This document shows positions 52,949 through 61,883 of a stretch of DNA of 64,000 nucleotides, piece by piece. The stretch comes from Ancylobacter dichloromethanicus (GTDB lineage Bacteria > Pseudomonadota > Alphaproteobacteria > Rhizobiales > Xanthobacteraceae). The stretch covers positions 417,613-481,612 of the forward strand of contig NZ_JAHBGC010000004.1 in NCBI RefSeq assembly GCF_018390645.1. The letters are read 5' to 3'. The notes beneath the pieces were generated by a model that had not been told where the DNA came from, did not search any database, and saw nothing but the letters and a program-made list of their open reading frames with translations. How positions within the stretch are numbered: position 1 is the first letter of the stretch; every line of letters begins with the position of its first letter. The translations under genes were made by a program, and so were the position numbers.

Positions 52949-53485
52949 TCAGGCCGGCCGCCTGGGCGGCAGCGGGACGACGCCGGGCGCGGCCGGCAGG
53001 GCCGGGATGGCTTTGGCAGGCATCGCCCCGGGGGCCGGCGCCGCCGGGGTGGCGGAACCGGTGATGTCGGAAGGGGCAAACCCGGCCGGCGGCTTCGGCC
53101 CCTGCCAGACGGGGCTGAGATCATGGGTGGTCAGCGTGTCGCCGGCGCGCGAGCCGCCGGCACGGGCCGCCGCCTTGCGCTTTTCCTCGACGATCTGCTC
53201 GGAGAGATAGCCGAGTGCAAAGCGCGCGCCGGCCTCGGCCCGCTCGCCGATGAGTTCGATCACGCTGGCGCCGATGGCGCAGGCCTGCGGCTGGCGGGCG
53301 CAGAAGCCCCCAGCGTCCGCCACCGCCGAGGTCGCCGCCGAGAGCGCCTGCATGGCGCTGACCTTGGGCTCGCCGCTCTCCGGCGTGCCGCTGTCCGGGG
53401 CGCGCGAGGCCGGTCCGCCGATCACCGCCGGCAGCAGCAGGAAAACGACGGTGAGCCAGAACCCAATGCGCAGCAGAAAGAACAT
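52949..53485 (-). CDS. DUF5330-type membrane-anchored protein
   Basis: 178-aa protein with one N-terminal membrane helix (MFFLLRIGFWLTVVFLLLPAVIG) and a mature part that has a short Cys-containing helix pair (GGFCARQPQACAIGAS), then a Pro/Ala-rich tail. This fits DUF5330, restricted to Hyphomicrobiales. Function unknown. AGAAGGA precedes the ATG at 53485. It lies upstream of sufE on the same strand with a 70-nt gap. Confidence 0.8.
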   Translation of the reverse strand: MFFLLRIGFWLTVVFLLLPAVIGGPASRAPDSGTPESGEPKVSAMQALSAATSAVADAGGFCARQPQACAIGASVIELIGERAEAGARFALGYLSEQIVEEKRKAAARAGGSRAGDTLTTHDLSPVWQGPKPPAGFAPSDITGSATPAAPAPGAMPAKAIPALPAAPGVVPLPPRRPA

Positions 53486-53736
53486 GATCCTTCTCGCGGA
53501 TGCCGTCCCGAGCGTGCGCCGGATGGCACGCCTCGCCCGGAATGTAGACTTCGATGGCCGGACCATAGCGGTTGCGGGTTGCTCAACCGGTGTCGGAAAC
53601 GTGCAAAATCAGTCGATCGCGGAAAGCCGATGTTAAGCACGCCCGTGGCTTTTAGGGTTCGCTTAAACCGCGCATGGCATGGTCGCTGCGTCCGCGCCGA
53701 TTGCGCTTCCCGATTCGGTTGCCAGAATACGGTTCC

Positions 53737-54441
53737 ATGCCCCGTTCCTACGCCAGCGACCTTCTGGTGGACGATATCGACCTCGTCGGCGAGCGCGCCG
53801 CGGGGCGCCCATACCGCAGCGGCCGGCGGCGGTCGGACCTGTTCATGCTCTTCCTCGCCGGTGCTGCCAGCGCCGCCGTGCTGTTCAACGCGCTGGCCCT
53901 GCAACAGGGGCGGCCGGGAACGGCGGGCCGGGCTCCGGTGCCGGTCTCCGCGCCGGGCGACATCCGTCAGGTGGAGAACCCGCGCGCCGCTGCCAGCCCG
54001 CCGGCGCCCATAGCCCCGACACCCGCCGCCGCGACTCCTGCCGCCCCTACACCTGCCGCGACGGCGGCGTCGCTGCCGATGGACGCGGCGCAGGCAGTGG
54101 CGTCCACACCCCTGCCGCCTTCCAAGCCCGCAGTGCCGCGCGTTGCCCCACCGGCCGCCGCTGCCCCCGCCGCGCCGACGCCGATGGCGGAGGCCGCGGG
54201 TGCGTCGGCCTCCGGCCTTCTGCCGCCCGGCGAGGTGCCCGTGTCGCCGCGGATCATGGATATCCAGAAGGCGCTGGCCCGCCTCGGCTATGGCCCGATC
54301 CGCATCGACGGCGTCTATGGCGCGGCGACGCAGGAGGCCATCGAGCGCTTCGAGCGCGACCGCCGCCTGCCGGTGACGGGGCAAATGTCGGAGCGTGTGA
54401 TTCGCGAGTTGAACGCCGTCTCCGGCTTCACGATCCGGTAG
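53737..54441 (+). CDS. Peptidoglycan-binding domain protein, membrane anchored
   Basis: 234-aa protein. A cytoplasmic N-terminal part (about residues 1-35, PRSYASDLLVDDIDLVGERAAG) is followed by a membrane helix (LFMLFLAGAASAAVLFNALAL). A long Ala/Pro linker follows, then a C-terminal PG_binding_1 domain (RIMDIQKALARLGYGPIRIDGVYGAATQEAIERFERDRRLPVTG). It probably ties the inner membrane to the cell wall. The ribosome site is weak. A DUF1491 gene starts 6 nt after its stop. Confidence 0.85.
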   Translation: MPRSYASDLLVDDIDLVGERAAGRPYRSGRRRSDLFMLFLAGAASAAVLFNALALQQGRPGTAGRAPVPVSAPGDIRQVENPRAAASPPAPIAPTPAAATPAAPTPAATAASLPMDAAQAVASTPLPPSKPAVPRVAPPAAAAPAAPTPMAEAAGASASGLLPPGEVPVSPRIMDIQKALARLGYGPIRIDGVYGAATQEAIERFERDRRLPVTGQMSERVIRELNAVSGFTIR

Positions 54442-54447
54442 GGCTCG

Positions 54448-54792
54448 ATGCGGCTGAAAAGCGCGATCTTCGTGTCCGCCCTGCTGCGTCGGGCCAATGG
54501 CGCCGGCGCTTTCGCCGCCGTGCGACGCCGCGGTGCCGAGGAGGCGGGCGCCGTGTTCGTCAAGGTGGCGACACAGGACGGCAGGGCCGCGCTCTACGGT
54601 CCGGCATTGCCGTCACTCGAAGGGCTTCCGGAGGAGGGGGTACGCCTTTTCACCCCGCTGGTGCCGGCGGGCGCGCCGGAGAGCGAGGCAGAAGCGCGGA
54701 TGGTGCGCGAGATGCGCTATGATTCCGACCTCTGGCTGGTCGAGATCGAAGACCGCGCCGGGCGCTGCTTCCTCGATCTTTCGCGCGGCTAG
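54448..54792 (+). CDS. DUF1491 family protein
   Basis: 114-aa protein with the DUF1491 pattern MRLKSAIFVSALLRRANG, AVRRRGAEEAGAVFVKVAT and DSDLWLVEIEDRAGRCFLD. It is a small alpha-beta protein of unknown role, widespread in alphaproteobacteria. It follows the peptidoglycan-binding gene by 6 nt, likely in one operon, and converges with the DUF2336 gene. Confidence 0.92.
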   Translation: MRLKSAIFVSALLRRANGAGAFAAVRRRGAEEAGAVFVKVATQDGRAALYGPALPSLEGLPEEGVRLFTPLVPAGAPESEAEARMVREMRYDSDLWLVEIEDRAGRCFLDLSRG

Positions 54793-54819
54793 CCGGCTTT
54801 TCCCGTCGTTTTTCTCGGG

Positions 54820-55911
54820 TCAATGCTTGCGTTGGCGATTGTCGGCGGTGGCCGGCGCCGCAGCCGCCGTCGCGTGCGGTCCACCGAAGCTGCGCATGGA
54901 CGGCGGGTCTTCCGTCCGCTCGCGTGGCGGGCGCCGTCCGGGCCGCCAGGAGGCCACCAGATGCTGGGCGCTGGCGAGCGGCAGTTCATCGAACATTTCG
55001 GCCAGCCGCGCCATCTCCCCGGCGGAACGTCCCGCCGGATGAAGCCGGAACAGCACCCGCGAGAGGATGGCGAAGGACAGGCCGAGCGCGCGGGCGACCA
55101 CGGCCAGCGACTGACCGGTGTCGTCGGCGACGATGCGAGCGGCGTTCTCCGGGGTGACGCCCAGTGCCCGCTCCATCAGCGTGGCGAGCGCGTCTGCACT
55201 TTTCGCCTTGGCAGCGTCGAGCAAGGCGTCGACGAAGCTCGCCGGGGCCGCCGCCGGACGCTCGGCTAGAGGCAGCGGCGGCAGGGTTACGAGGCGGGCG
55301 ACGAGGCCGGCACGTTCCTCTGGCCCGGCGTTGAAAAAACCGGGGCCGGCGGAAAGCGGGGGCTCTGGCGCCGTCGGGGCGGCTGCGGCCGGAGTGGCTG
55401 GCGACAGGCCGACGCCCTGCGTTGGCGCGGTGCGGCCGGCTTGTGCTCGCGGCGTGGCAGCATCATCCGCCGGTGCTTGCGCGCGGCCGCGGTGAATGAG
55501 TTCGGCGATGCGTTTGGCGAGCGCCGGTGAGACTTCGCGCCGGGCGGCCATGGCAGCGAGATGCGCGGGCGCGGCGTTTTCGGCCAGTTCGGCCAGATCC
55601 TTCTCGTCGAGAACCGGCGACAGGCGCAGGATCGGTCCGGCCAGCGAGATGTTCGCCGTCGCCAGATAACGCGCCAGCGCGCGTGGCAGCGCCGGGTGCG
55701 GGGCGAGTTCGCGCACATAACGGGCCGCCACCGGCACCTCCACGCCTTCGATCAGCCGAACCGCGAGGGTAATGAACCGCGCTTCCGCCGCCTCGCCGAG
55801 ATCCGGCTGCTTCAGGAATTCGCGCACCAGCAACCGCAGCATCGCCGGACGGGTATCTCGGTAGGGGAGATGCATGGGGTCGACCGGATCGATGGGGCCG
55901 GAGCCTGACAT
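54820..55911 (-). CDS. DUF2336 family protein
   Basis: About 363 aa of HEAT-like helical repeats typical of DUF2336 (LVREFLKQPDLGEAAEARFITLAVRLIEG, then LARYLATANISLAGPILRLSPVLDEKDLAEL), with a Pro/Ala-rich linker in the centre. DUF2336 proteins are found with envelope or signalling genes in alphaproteobacteria; role unknown. The start is uncertain: ATG 55911 is used, ATG 55920 and GTG 55986 are alternatives, and none has a strong ribosome site. Confidence 0.85.
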   Translation of the reverse strand: MSGSGPIDPVDPMHLPYRDTRPAMLRLLVREFLKQPDLGEAAEARFITLAVRLIEGVEVPVAARYVRELAPHPALPRALARYLATANISLAGPILRLSPVLDEKDLAELAENAAPAHLAAMAARREVSPALAKRIAELIHRGRAQAPADDAATPRAQAGRTAPTQGVGLSPATPAAAAPTAPEPPLSAGPGFFNAGPEERAGLVARLVTLPPLPLAERPAAAPASFVDALLDAAKAKSADALATLMERALGVTPENAARIVADDTGQSLAVVARALGLSFAILSRVLFRLHPAGRSAGEMARLAEMFDELPLASAQHLVASWRPGRRPPRERTEDPPSMRSFGGPHATAAAAPATADNRQRKH

Positions 55912-56061
55912 GGAAGGCATGGACGGCGGGCTGCTCGTGAATGACTCCTCGCGCCCCGGGCGGAGGCACGAAACAAAACTACGCACCGAACGTTAGAAAG
56001 CCGTTAACCATGGTTGCGCCGTACTGGTCGCATCCGGTTGGCTGGAGAAAGGGAGGGCGCG

Positions 56062-56223
56062 ATGGGAGCATTGGTGCCGTTTCCGAAGCGTTGGGCGCAA
56101 GGGCAGGCCCCGAGCGTCCGCGTGCCGTCCGAAGGCTCGGCGAAGGTGATCATCCTTCCCGTGGTGCAGATGGTGCGGCCCGGCGTCGACGGGCTGGCCC
56201 CGGCGACCCAGGAACCGTGCTGA
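56062..56223 (+). CDS. Small hypothetical protein (53 aa)
   Basis: 53-aa peptide with MGALVPFPKRWAQG, APSVRVPSEGSAKVIILP and VVQMVRPGVDGLAP. The strong GGGAGGG ahead of the ATG at 56062 supports expression. No domain, signal peptide or membrane segment. Its PFPxRW start is familiar in small rhizobial proteins, but no name is known. Confidence 0.55.
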   Translation: MGALVPFPKRWAQGQAPSVRVPSEGSAKVIILPVVQMVRPGVDGLAPATQEPC

Positions 56224-56258
56224 CGCGGCATTGAACGCCGCGGTCACCCGCCATCGGA

Positions 56259-56804
56259 TCAGGAGGCGGGGGCGCAGTTGGCCATCTGCATGCGCGCGCG
56301 CGCATCCTCGCGGGCGCTGCGTTCGCGCACCAGCGCCCGGATCAGCACCACGCCCTCGTCGCCCGGCGATTCGACGATCAGCCGGTCGGCCGCGGTGACG
56401 TCGTCGTCCTCCGGCAAAGCGGCGCGCTGCTTGGTGTTCATCAGGTCGAGCTCGATGATGGAACGCCCGGCCGATCGGTCGTTGATGGCGTAGAAGGGCA
56501 GGCCGTAGCGGGTGTAGAACGACACCGAGGTGTAGTCCTCGGTGGTCGGCACCCGCACCTTGAGCGGCCCCGCGGCGAGATCGTACAGGCATACGGCGGA
56601 GATGAAGGCGGGGTCGGTGGCCGGCAGCACGGCGCCGAGCGCCGACGGATCGTCGATCGGCGTCATCTCGTTCGGCGTGGCCACGGCGGCAAGGCGCGCA
56701 TAGGCGTCCTGCTCGGCCAGATAGGGCAGCACCAGCACCGCCGCGAGGTGGACGATGAGGCCGAGCACGAGGCCGACGAGGACGGTGAGGACGATGCGGC
56801 TCAT
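56259..56804 (-). CDS. DUF1254 domain membrane protein
   Basis: 181-aa protein with an N-terminal membrane helix (IVLTVLVGLVLGLIVHLAAVLVLPYL) and a periplasmic DUF1254-type domain (FISAVCLYDLAAGPLKVRVPTTEDYTSVSFYTRYG). DUF1254 usually comes with DUF1214 in one long protein. Here the partner domain is in the separate gene just upstream on the same strand (49-nt gap), so the pair is split. Function unknown. Confidence 0.87.
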   Translation of the reverse strand: MSRIVLTVLVGLVLGLIVHLAAVLVLPYLAEQDAYARLAAVATPNEMTPIDDPSALGAVLPATDPAFISAVCLYDLAAGPLKVRVPTTEDYTSVSFYTRYGLPFYAINDRSAGRSIIELDLMNTKQRAALPEDDDVTAADRLIVESPGDEGVVLIRALVRERSAREDARARMQMANCAPAS

Positions 56805-56853
56805 CGCGGTGCGCTCCGGCGCGGACGGCGCGGCACCTGCCGGGCGGGCGCGC

Positions 56854-57444
56854 TCACGAGGTGCGCTCCCACGGGCAGCGCTCGGTGACGACCTTCGGCA
56901 TCTGTGGCGCGTCGCTGGTGCGGTTGGCGAGGCCGACGGAGGTGTCGTAGAGGCGGAAGGTCAGCACGATGCGGTCGCGCGCGCCGGTGGGCAGCCAGTT
57001 GCCGGCCCGCGCGCGCGGGCCGAGCGCCACATCGAGCGTGCTGTCGCGGTTCCACACCACTTCGGTGCTGGTGAAGCCGGTCCGGTCGGCGGCGTTTTCG
57101 ATCAGCCTGCCGTCCCGGTCGGTGACGGTCAGCGTCCAGAAGCGGGCCTGCGGCAGGCCGCCGGAGACGCGGATATCGCAGCGCCCGTCGAGCGGCTTGC
57201 CGCTCGAATCGGTGTCGGCGACGAAGGCGATGCCGTCCGCCAGTTCCAGCGGCAGCTCGCCGGCGCGGGCGAAGGCGGCGCGCGCATAGGGGTCCGCCGT
57301 CTCCGTGCCGGCGCGCGGCCAGGTCTCCCAGGGGCCGGAACGCACCAGCCCCGGCCCATACCCGTTCACCGTGGTGATCCAGGTAAGGCCCAGCCCGAGG
57401 GCGGCGCCGATGGCCAGGGTCAGGAGGAACAGCAGGGAGCGCAC
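56854..57444 (-). CDS. DUF1214 domain membrane protein
   Basis: 196-aa protein with an N-terminal helix (LLFLLTLAIGAALGLGLTW) and a periplasmic DUF1214 domain: GPWETWPRAGTETADPYARAAFARAGELPLELADGIAFVADTDSSG and WTLTVTDRDGRL are typical. It is cotranscribed with the DUF1254 gene, and both parts probably assemble as one periplasmic unit. Role unknown; an envelope or lipid function is only a guess. Confidence 0.87.
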   Translation of the reverse strand: MRSLLFLLTLAIGAALGLGLTWITTVNGYGPGLVRSGPWETWPRAGTETADPYARAAFARAGELPLELADGIAFVADTDSSGKPLDGRCDIRVSGGLPQARFWTLTVTDRDGRLIENAADRTGFTSTEVVWNRDSTLDVALGPRARAGNWLPTGARDRIVLTFRLYDTSVGLANRTSDAPQMPKVVTERCPWERTS

Positions 57445-57533
57445 GGGCAGGAGCTATCCGGTGGAGCGGGCGCCACATGGATGGGCGCTTGCGATGGCGA
57501 GGTCAATTGCGGCGACGGGGTCAATTGCGGCGG

Positions 57534-59765
57534 TCAGTTGCTCCCCACCAGGCTGGCGCCGGGGGGCGGGGCGGGGGCGATGGCGGCGGTCGGCCGGCGG
57601 GCCGGCTCGCTCGCCGCCTCGCGCAGCCGCGCCGAGAGCCCCATCAGCCGCTCCGCCGAGGCCGGCGAAAGCGTGACCGGGCGCTGCACGCCCTCGATCT
57701 CCAGCGCGGAGGCCTGCGCCGCCGCGCCGTCGAGCTTCGGCGCCGGCTGGTTGCCGAGCCCCGGCGTCGGCTTGATCTCGATGCCCTGGTGGGCAAAGGC
57801 CATGACCTTCTGCCAGGTCATCGCCGGCAGCGAGCCGCCGGTCATCCGGCGGGTCGAGGTGTAGTCGTCATTGCCGAACCAGATGGCGCCGACATAATTG
57901 CCGGTGAAGCCGACGAACCAGGCGTCGCGATAGGCATTGGTGGTGCCGGTCTTGCCCGAGACCTTGGTGCCGGGGATCATGGCGCGCCTTCCGGTGCCGC
58001 GCTCCACCACGCTGTTGAGCATCGGGTTGATCATGTCGATGATCTCCGGCGGGATGACCTCTTTCGGCTTTGCGCCGTTCTGGGCGAAGCTCCAGACCGG
58101 CTCGCCATTGGGCGTGCGCATTTCCACCACGGCGTGCGGATCGACCGCGTAGCCGCCATTGGCGAACGCCGAATAGGCGGTGGCCATGTCGATCACCGTC
58201 ACTTCGGCGGCGCCGAGCGGCAGGGCGCGGGTGATCTTCAGTTCCGTCTTCAGCCCCATGGCGTGGGCGAGATCGACGATGCGCCCGCGCCCGATCGATT
58301 CCGCCAGCTTCACCGCCACCGTGTTGAGCGAGCGGGTGAGGGCGTTGATCAGCGGGATCGAGCCGGCATAGGAGCGGCCGTAATTCTGCGGGCACCAGTT
58401 GCCGATGCAGATCGGGCCGTCGACCACGATGGTGTTGGGCTTGTATTTCCCGGTCATCAGCGCCGCCGTGTAGACGAAGGGTTTGAACGAGGAGCCGGGC
58501 TGGCGCAGCGCGTCGGTGGCGCGGTTGAACTGGCTCTCGCCATAGTCGCGCCCGCCGACCATGGCGCGCACCGCCCCGTTCGGCTCCATCACCACCATGG
58601 CCGACTGCTTGGTGCCATAGTCCTTGCCGAACTGGCGCAGGCTGTCGCGGATGGCGGTGTCGGCGGCCTTCTGGATGTTGGGGTCGAGCGCGGTGCGCAC
58701 GATGAAGGAGCGCTCGGCATAGCTTCTCGGCAGCGTCTCGACGATGCGCTTCACCTGGTCGAAGGCGTAGTCGAGGTAATATTCGGGCAGGTCGTCCTGC
58801 TTGCGGTCCACCGGCGTGGCCGGGTTGCGGCGGGCGCCGAACACCTGGCCCTCGGTCATGAAGCCGGCTTCGACCAGATTGTCGAGCACCACGCTGGCAC
58901 GCCCGCGCGCCGCCGGCAGGTTGACATGCGGGGCGAATTTCGATGGCGCCTTGAACAGGCCGGCCAGCATCGCCGCCTCGGCCAGGTTCACGTCGCGCGC
59001 CGACTTGCCGAAATAGTACTGCGCCGCCGCGTCGACGCCGAAGGCGCCGCCGCCCATATAGGCGCGGTCGAGATAGAGCTTGAGAATCTGGTTCTTGGTG
59101 AGGTGGAACTCCAGCCACAGCGCCAGGAAGGCTTCCTTGATCTTGCGCTCCAGCGTGCGCTCATTGGAAAGGAACAGGTTCTTGGCGAGCTGCTGGGTGA
59201 GCGAGGAGCCGCCCTGCACCACGCCGCCGGCCCGCGCATTGGAGAGAACGGCGCGGAAGGTGCCGGGAATGTCGATGCCGAAATGCTCGTAGAAGCGCCG
59301 GTCCTCGGTGGCGAGCACGGCCTTAATCAGGTGATCGGGAAACTCCTCCAGCGGCACCGTGTCGTTGTGGCGGATGCCGCGCTCGCCGATGGTGTTGCCA
59401 TAGCGATCGAGGAAGGTGACCGACAGCTCGGCGCGCTTGAGCCAGTCATCCGACGTTTCCTGAAACGCCGGGACGGCGAGCGCCAGCATGAGCACTGCGC
59501 CCACCGCGCCCCAGGTCATAGCTTCGGAGGCGAGGGAGAGGGCGTGGCGGGGGGGGCCCTGCACGTTGAAGCGTTCGGTGAAGGCGACGAAGCCGTCCCA
59601 GGTCGAGCGCAGCCCGACGCCGCCGGAATAGATCGACGAGTCGATCCAGGAATCGATGCCGAGCAGGAGATGGCGCAGCCGCCGGCGCAGGCGCGAGGGC
59701 GTGCGCCCGCCCGCGGGCGGTTCCCGTGGCGGCTGGTCCGGCAGATCGGCGTTCGTGTCGTTCAA
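57534..59765 (-). CDS. Penicillin-binding protein 1A (bifunctional)
   Basis: 743-aa class A PBP. A cytoplasmic tail and a membrane helix (near residues 85-105, WGAVGAVLMLALAVPAF) precede a GT51 glycosyltransferase domain (EDRRFYEHFGID, QGGSSLTQQLAKNLFL, RKIKEAFLALWLE). The C-terminal transpeptidase carries SxxK in PGSSFKPFVY, SxN in SLNTVA and KTG in GKTGTTNAYRDAW. It builds and crosslinks peptidoglycan at the inner membrane. No ATG fits; TTG at 59765 with GGAG about seven bases before it is the likely start. It is divergent from the YcgN-like gene. Confidence 0.95.
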   Translation of the reverse strand: MNDTNADLPDQPPREPPAGGRTPSRLRRRLRHLLLGIDSWIDSSIYSGGVGLRSTWDGFVAFTERFNVQGPPRHALSLASEAMTWGAVGAVLMLALAVPAFQETSDDWLKRAELSVTFLDRYGNTIGERGIRHNDTVPLEEFPDHLIKAVLATEDRRFYEHFGIDIPGTFRAVLSNARAGGVVQGGSSLTQQLAKNLFLSNERTLERKIKEAFLALWLEFHLTKNQILKLYLDRAYMGGGAFGVDAAAQYYFGKSARDVNLAEAAMLAGLFKAPSKFAPHVNLPAARGRASVVLDNLVEAGFMTEGQVFGARRNPATPVDRKQDDLPEYYLDYAFDQVKRIVETLPRSYAERSFIVRTALDPNIQKAADTAIRDSLRQFGKDYGTKQSAMVVMEPNGAVRAMVGGRDYGESQFNRATDALRQPGSSFKPFVYTAALMTGKYKPNTIVVDGPICIGNWCPQNYGRSYAGSIPLINALTRSLNTVAVKLAESIGRGRIVDLAHAMGLKTELKITRALPLGAAEVTVIDMATAYSAFANGGYAVDPHAVVEMRTPNGEPVWSFAQNGAKPKEVIPPEIIDMINPMLNSVVERGTGRRAMIPGTKVSGKTGTTNAYRDAWFVGFTGNYVGAIWFGNDDYTSTRRMTGGSLPAMTWQKVMAFAHQGIEIKPTPGLGNQPAPKLDGAAAQASALEIEGVQRPVTLSPASAERLMGLSARLREAASEPARRPTAAIAPAPPPGASLVGSN

Positions 59766-59940
59766 GCCCGTGCTCCAGCGGCGCCCGGAAGTCCCGTTTG
59801 CTCTTATAACAAAGCACTTGCCGCGCGACGAGGGCGGCAACAAGGCTCGCCAGAGCGGGGATGCGACGCTATCTAATGCGTGATGGCCGGTTCGTGAAGC
59901 ATGAACCGGCGCCCGAGACCGAGCCGGAAAACCCAGACCG

Positions 59941-60447
59941 ATGCACGATACTTCGACCGCCGCCGCGGCGGCGCCGTTCTGGCGTACCAAGAGCCTCGAC
60001 GAGATGGACCCCGCCGAGTGGGAAAGCCTGTGCGACGGCTGCGGGCGCTGCTGCCTCGTCAAGCTGCAGGACGAGGATACGGACGCGATCGCCTATACCG
60101 ACATCGGCTGCAAGCTGCTGGACGATTTCGGCTGCCGCTGCCGCAACTATCCCGACCGGCAGGCGCAGGTGCCCGATTGCGTGCGGCTGACGCCGCAGAC
60201 GGTGCGCGCGCTCGACTGGCTGCCGCCCTCCTGCGGCTACCGGCTGGTGGAGGAGGGGCGCGACCTCTACTGGTGGCACCCGCTGGTCTCGGGTGACCCC
60301 GAGAGCGTCCACGCCGCCGGCGTCTCGGTGCGCGGCAAGGTGGCGGCGCTGGAGGACGAGCTGCCGCTGGAGGACTTCATCGACCACATGGTGCGCTGGC
60401 CGCTGCGCCTGCCGCGCGGGGCGGTGCGGCGCAAGGCGAGGGGGTAG
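59941..60447 (+). CDS. YcgN/YkgJ family Cys-cluster protein
   Basis: 168-aa protein with eight conserved Cys in the YcgN (UPF0260) pattern: [37 protein letters not shown] and PSCGYR. The clustered Cys probably bind Zn or Fe-S; the role is unknown. The ATG at 59941 follows GGAAAA. It stands alone, divergent from the PBP gene. Confidence 0.93.
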   Translation: MHDTSTAAAAAPFWRTKSLDEMDPAEWESLCDGCGRCCLVKLQDEDTDAIAYTDIGCKLLDDFGCRCRNYPDRQAQVPDCVRLTPQTVRALDWLPPSCGYRLVEEGRDLYWWHPLVSGDPESVHAAGVSVRGKVAALEDELPLEDFIDHMVRWPLRLPRGAVRRKARG

Positions 60448-60496
60448 GCCGAGGCCGCGATAGGTCGACGCCGCGACAGGCTTTTGCGCCTGCCCC

Positions 60497-61633
60497 TCAC
60501 AACTCCAGCACGCTCCTGTCGACCTGCTCGATGTCGCGGGTGCCGGTGAGGGCCATGGAGACGTCGAGTTCCTTGCGGATGATCTCGATCGCCTGCGCGA
60601 CGCCGGCCTGGCCGCCGGCGGCGAGCGACCACAGGAACGCCTTGCCCATCATGCAGCCCTTCGCCCCGAGCGCGCGCGCTTTCAGGATGTCCTGACCCGA
60701 CTGCACGCCGCCGTCGAACCAGATCTCGCTCTTTCCCCCGCCGATGGCGTCGACGATGCGCGGCAGCGCCTTGATGGTGGACACCGCGCCGTCGAGCTGG
60801 CGGCCGCCATGGTTGGAGACCACGATGGCGTCGGCGCCGGTCTGCGCCGCGATCTTCGCGTCCTCGACATCGAGAATGCCCTTGAGGATGAGCTTGCCGG
60901 GCCAGATCGAGCGCACCCATTCCACGTCCTTCCACGACAGGGACGGGTCGAATTGGCCGGCGATCCACTGCGAGAGGGTCGAGAGGCTGTCGCTCTCCTG
61001 GCGCACCGCGAGGTTGCCGAAGGAATGGCGCCTGCCCATCAGCACGCTGGCGATCCAGCGCGGCTTGGTGGCGATGTCGAGTGCATTGGCGAGGGTGAGC
61101 TTGGGCGGCACGGCGAGGCCGTTCTTGATGTCGTTGTGGCGCTGGCCCTGGATCTGCAAATCGAGCGTCAGCACCAGCGCCGAGCATTTCGCCGCCTTGG
61201 CGCGCTCGACCAGCGATTCCGAGAATTTGCGGTCGCGCATCACATAGAGCTGGAACCAGAACGGCTTGTCCACCGCGCCGGCGACGTCCTCGATCGAGCA
61301 GATCGACATGGTGGAGAGGGTGAACGGGATGCCCGCCGCCTGCGCCGCGCGGCAGCCGTGGATTTCGCCGTCGCCATGGAAGAGCCCCGTCAGCCCCGTG
61401 GGGGCGATGGCCAGCGGCAGCGCGACCTTCTCGCCGATCAGGGTGGTGGCGGTGGAGCGGTCGGAGACGTCGATCATCACCCGCTGGCGCAGCCCGATGG
61501 CGGCGAGGTCCGCCCGGTTGGCGGCGAGCGTGGTCTCGTCATAGGAGCCGCGGTCGGCATAGTGGAAGATGGCGCGCGGCACCTTGCGCATGGCGATGGC
61601 GCGCAGGTCCTGGATATTGGTCACGACGGCCAT
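60497..61633 (-). CDS. lldD: FMN-dependent L-lactate dehydrogenase / alpha-hydroxy acid oxidase
   Basis: 378-aa FMN enzyme of the 2-hydroxy acid oxidase family, oxidising L-lactate (or a related acid) to the keto acid. Catalytic and FMN-contact parts are seen: PLAIAPTGLTGLFHGDGE, FWFQLYVMRD, LTLDLQIQGQRHND, LKGILDVEDA, VVSNHGGRQLDG (catalytic His) and FDGGVQSGQDILKA. GGGGGAG lies ten bases before the ATG at 61633. It is divergent from a GntR/FadR-type gene with a palindromic operator in between. Confidence 0.94.
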   Translation of the reverse strand: MAVVTNIQDLRAIAMRKVPRAIFHYADRGSYDETTLAANRADLAAIGLRQRVMIDVSDRSTATTLIGEKVALPLAIAPTGLTGLFHGDGEIHGCRAAQAAGIPFTLSTMSICSIEDVAGAVDKPFWFQLYVMRDRKFSESLVERAKAAKCSALVLTLDLQIQGQRHNDIKNGLAVPPKLTLANALDIATKPRWIASVLMGRRHSFGNLAVRQESDSLSTLSQWIAGQFDPSLSWKDVEWVRSIWPGKLILKGILDVEDAKIAAQTGADAIVVSNHGGRQLDGAVSTIKALPRIVDAIGGGKSEIWFDGGVQSGQDILKARALGAKGCMMGKAFLWSLAAGGQAGVAQAIEIIRKELDVSMALTGTRDIEQVDRSVLEL

Positions 61634-61785
61634 TGGCGTTTTTCTCCCCCGGCTTCTGTTTCCGGGCAGGCTGATACGCCTCCTCCGGCCGACGTCAATG
61701 GTATGGCAGGGCGGGCCCGATCGACATGGCCGGCCGCATGGCCGCCCGCCCGCCCCAGCCTCCGGCGGGAGGACGAGGCGCGCTT

Positions 61786-61804
61786 TGGTAAAATTTCCTT
61801 ACCA
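61786..61804. promoter_or_regulatory. Putative LldR/FadR-type operator
   Basis: TGGTAA and TTACCA separated by 7 nt. This TGGT-NN-ACCA type palindrome is the usual target of FadR-subfamily regulators. It lies between the divergent lldD and gntR starts and is the probable site for the downstream regulator. Confidence 0.6.
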
Positions 61805-61883
61805 CCGAAGTCAAGCAGGATGGATGCGCGGCCTCGCGCGCCGATGTAGTGTCCGCCGCCGAAGGGCACGAAAGGGGGAGACC

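Noticed and set aside
57477..59876. Long open frame antisense to the PBP1A gene
   Set aside because: Antisense shadow of a gene with all PBP motifs in place; highly skewed residue content.
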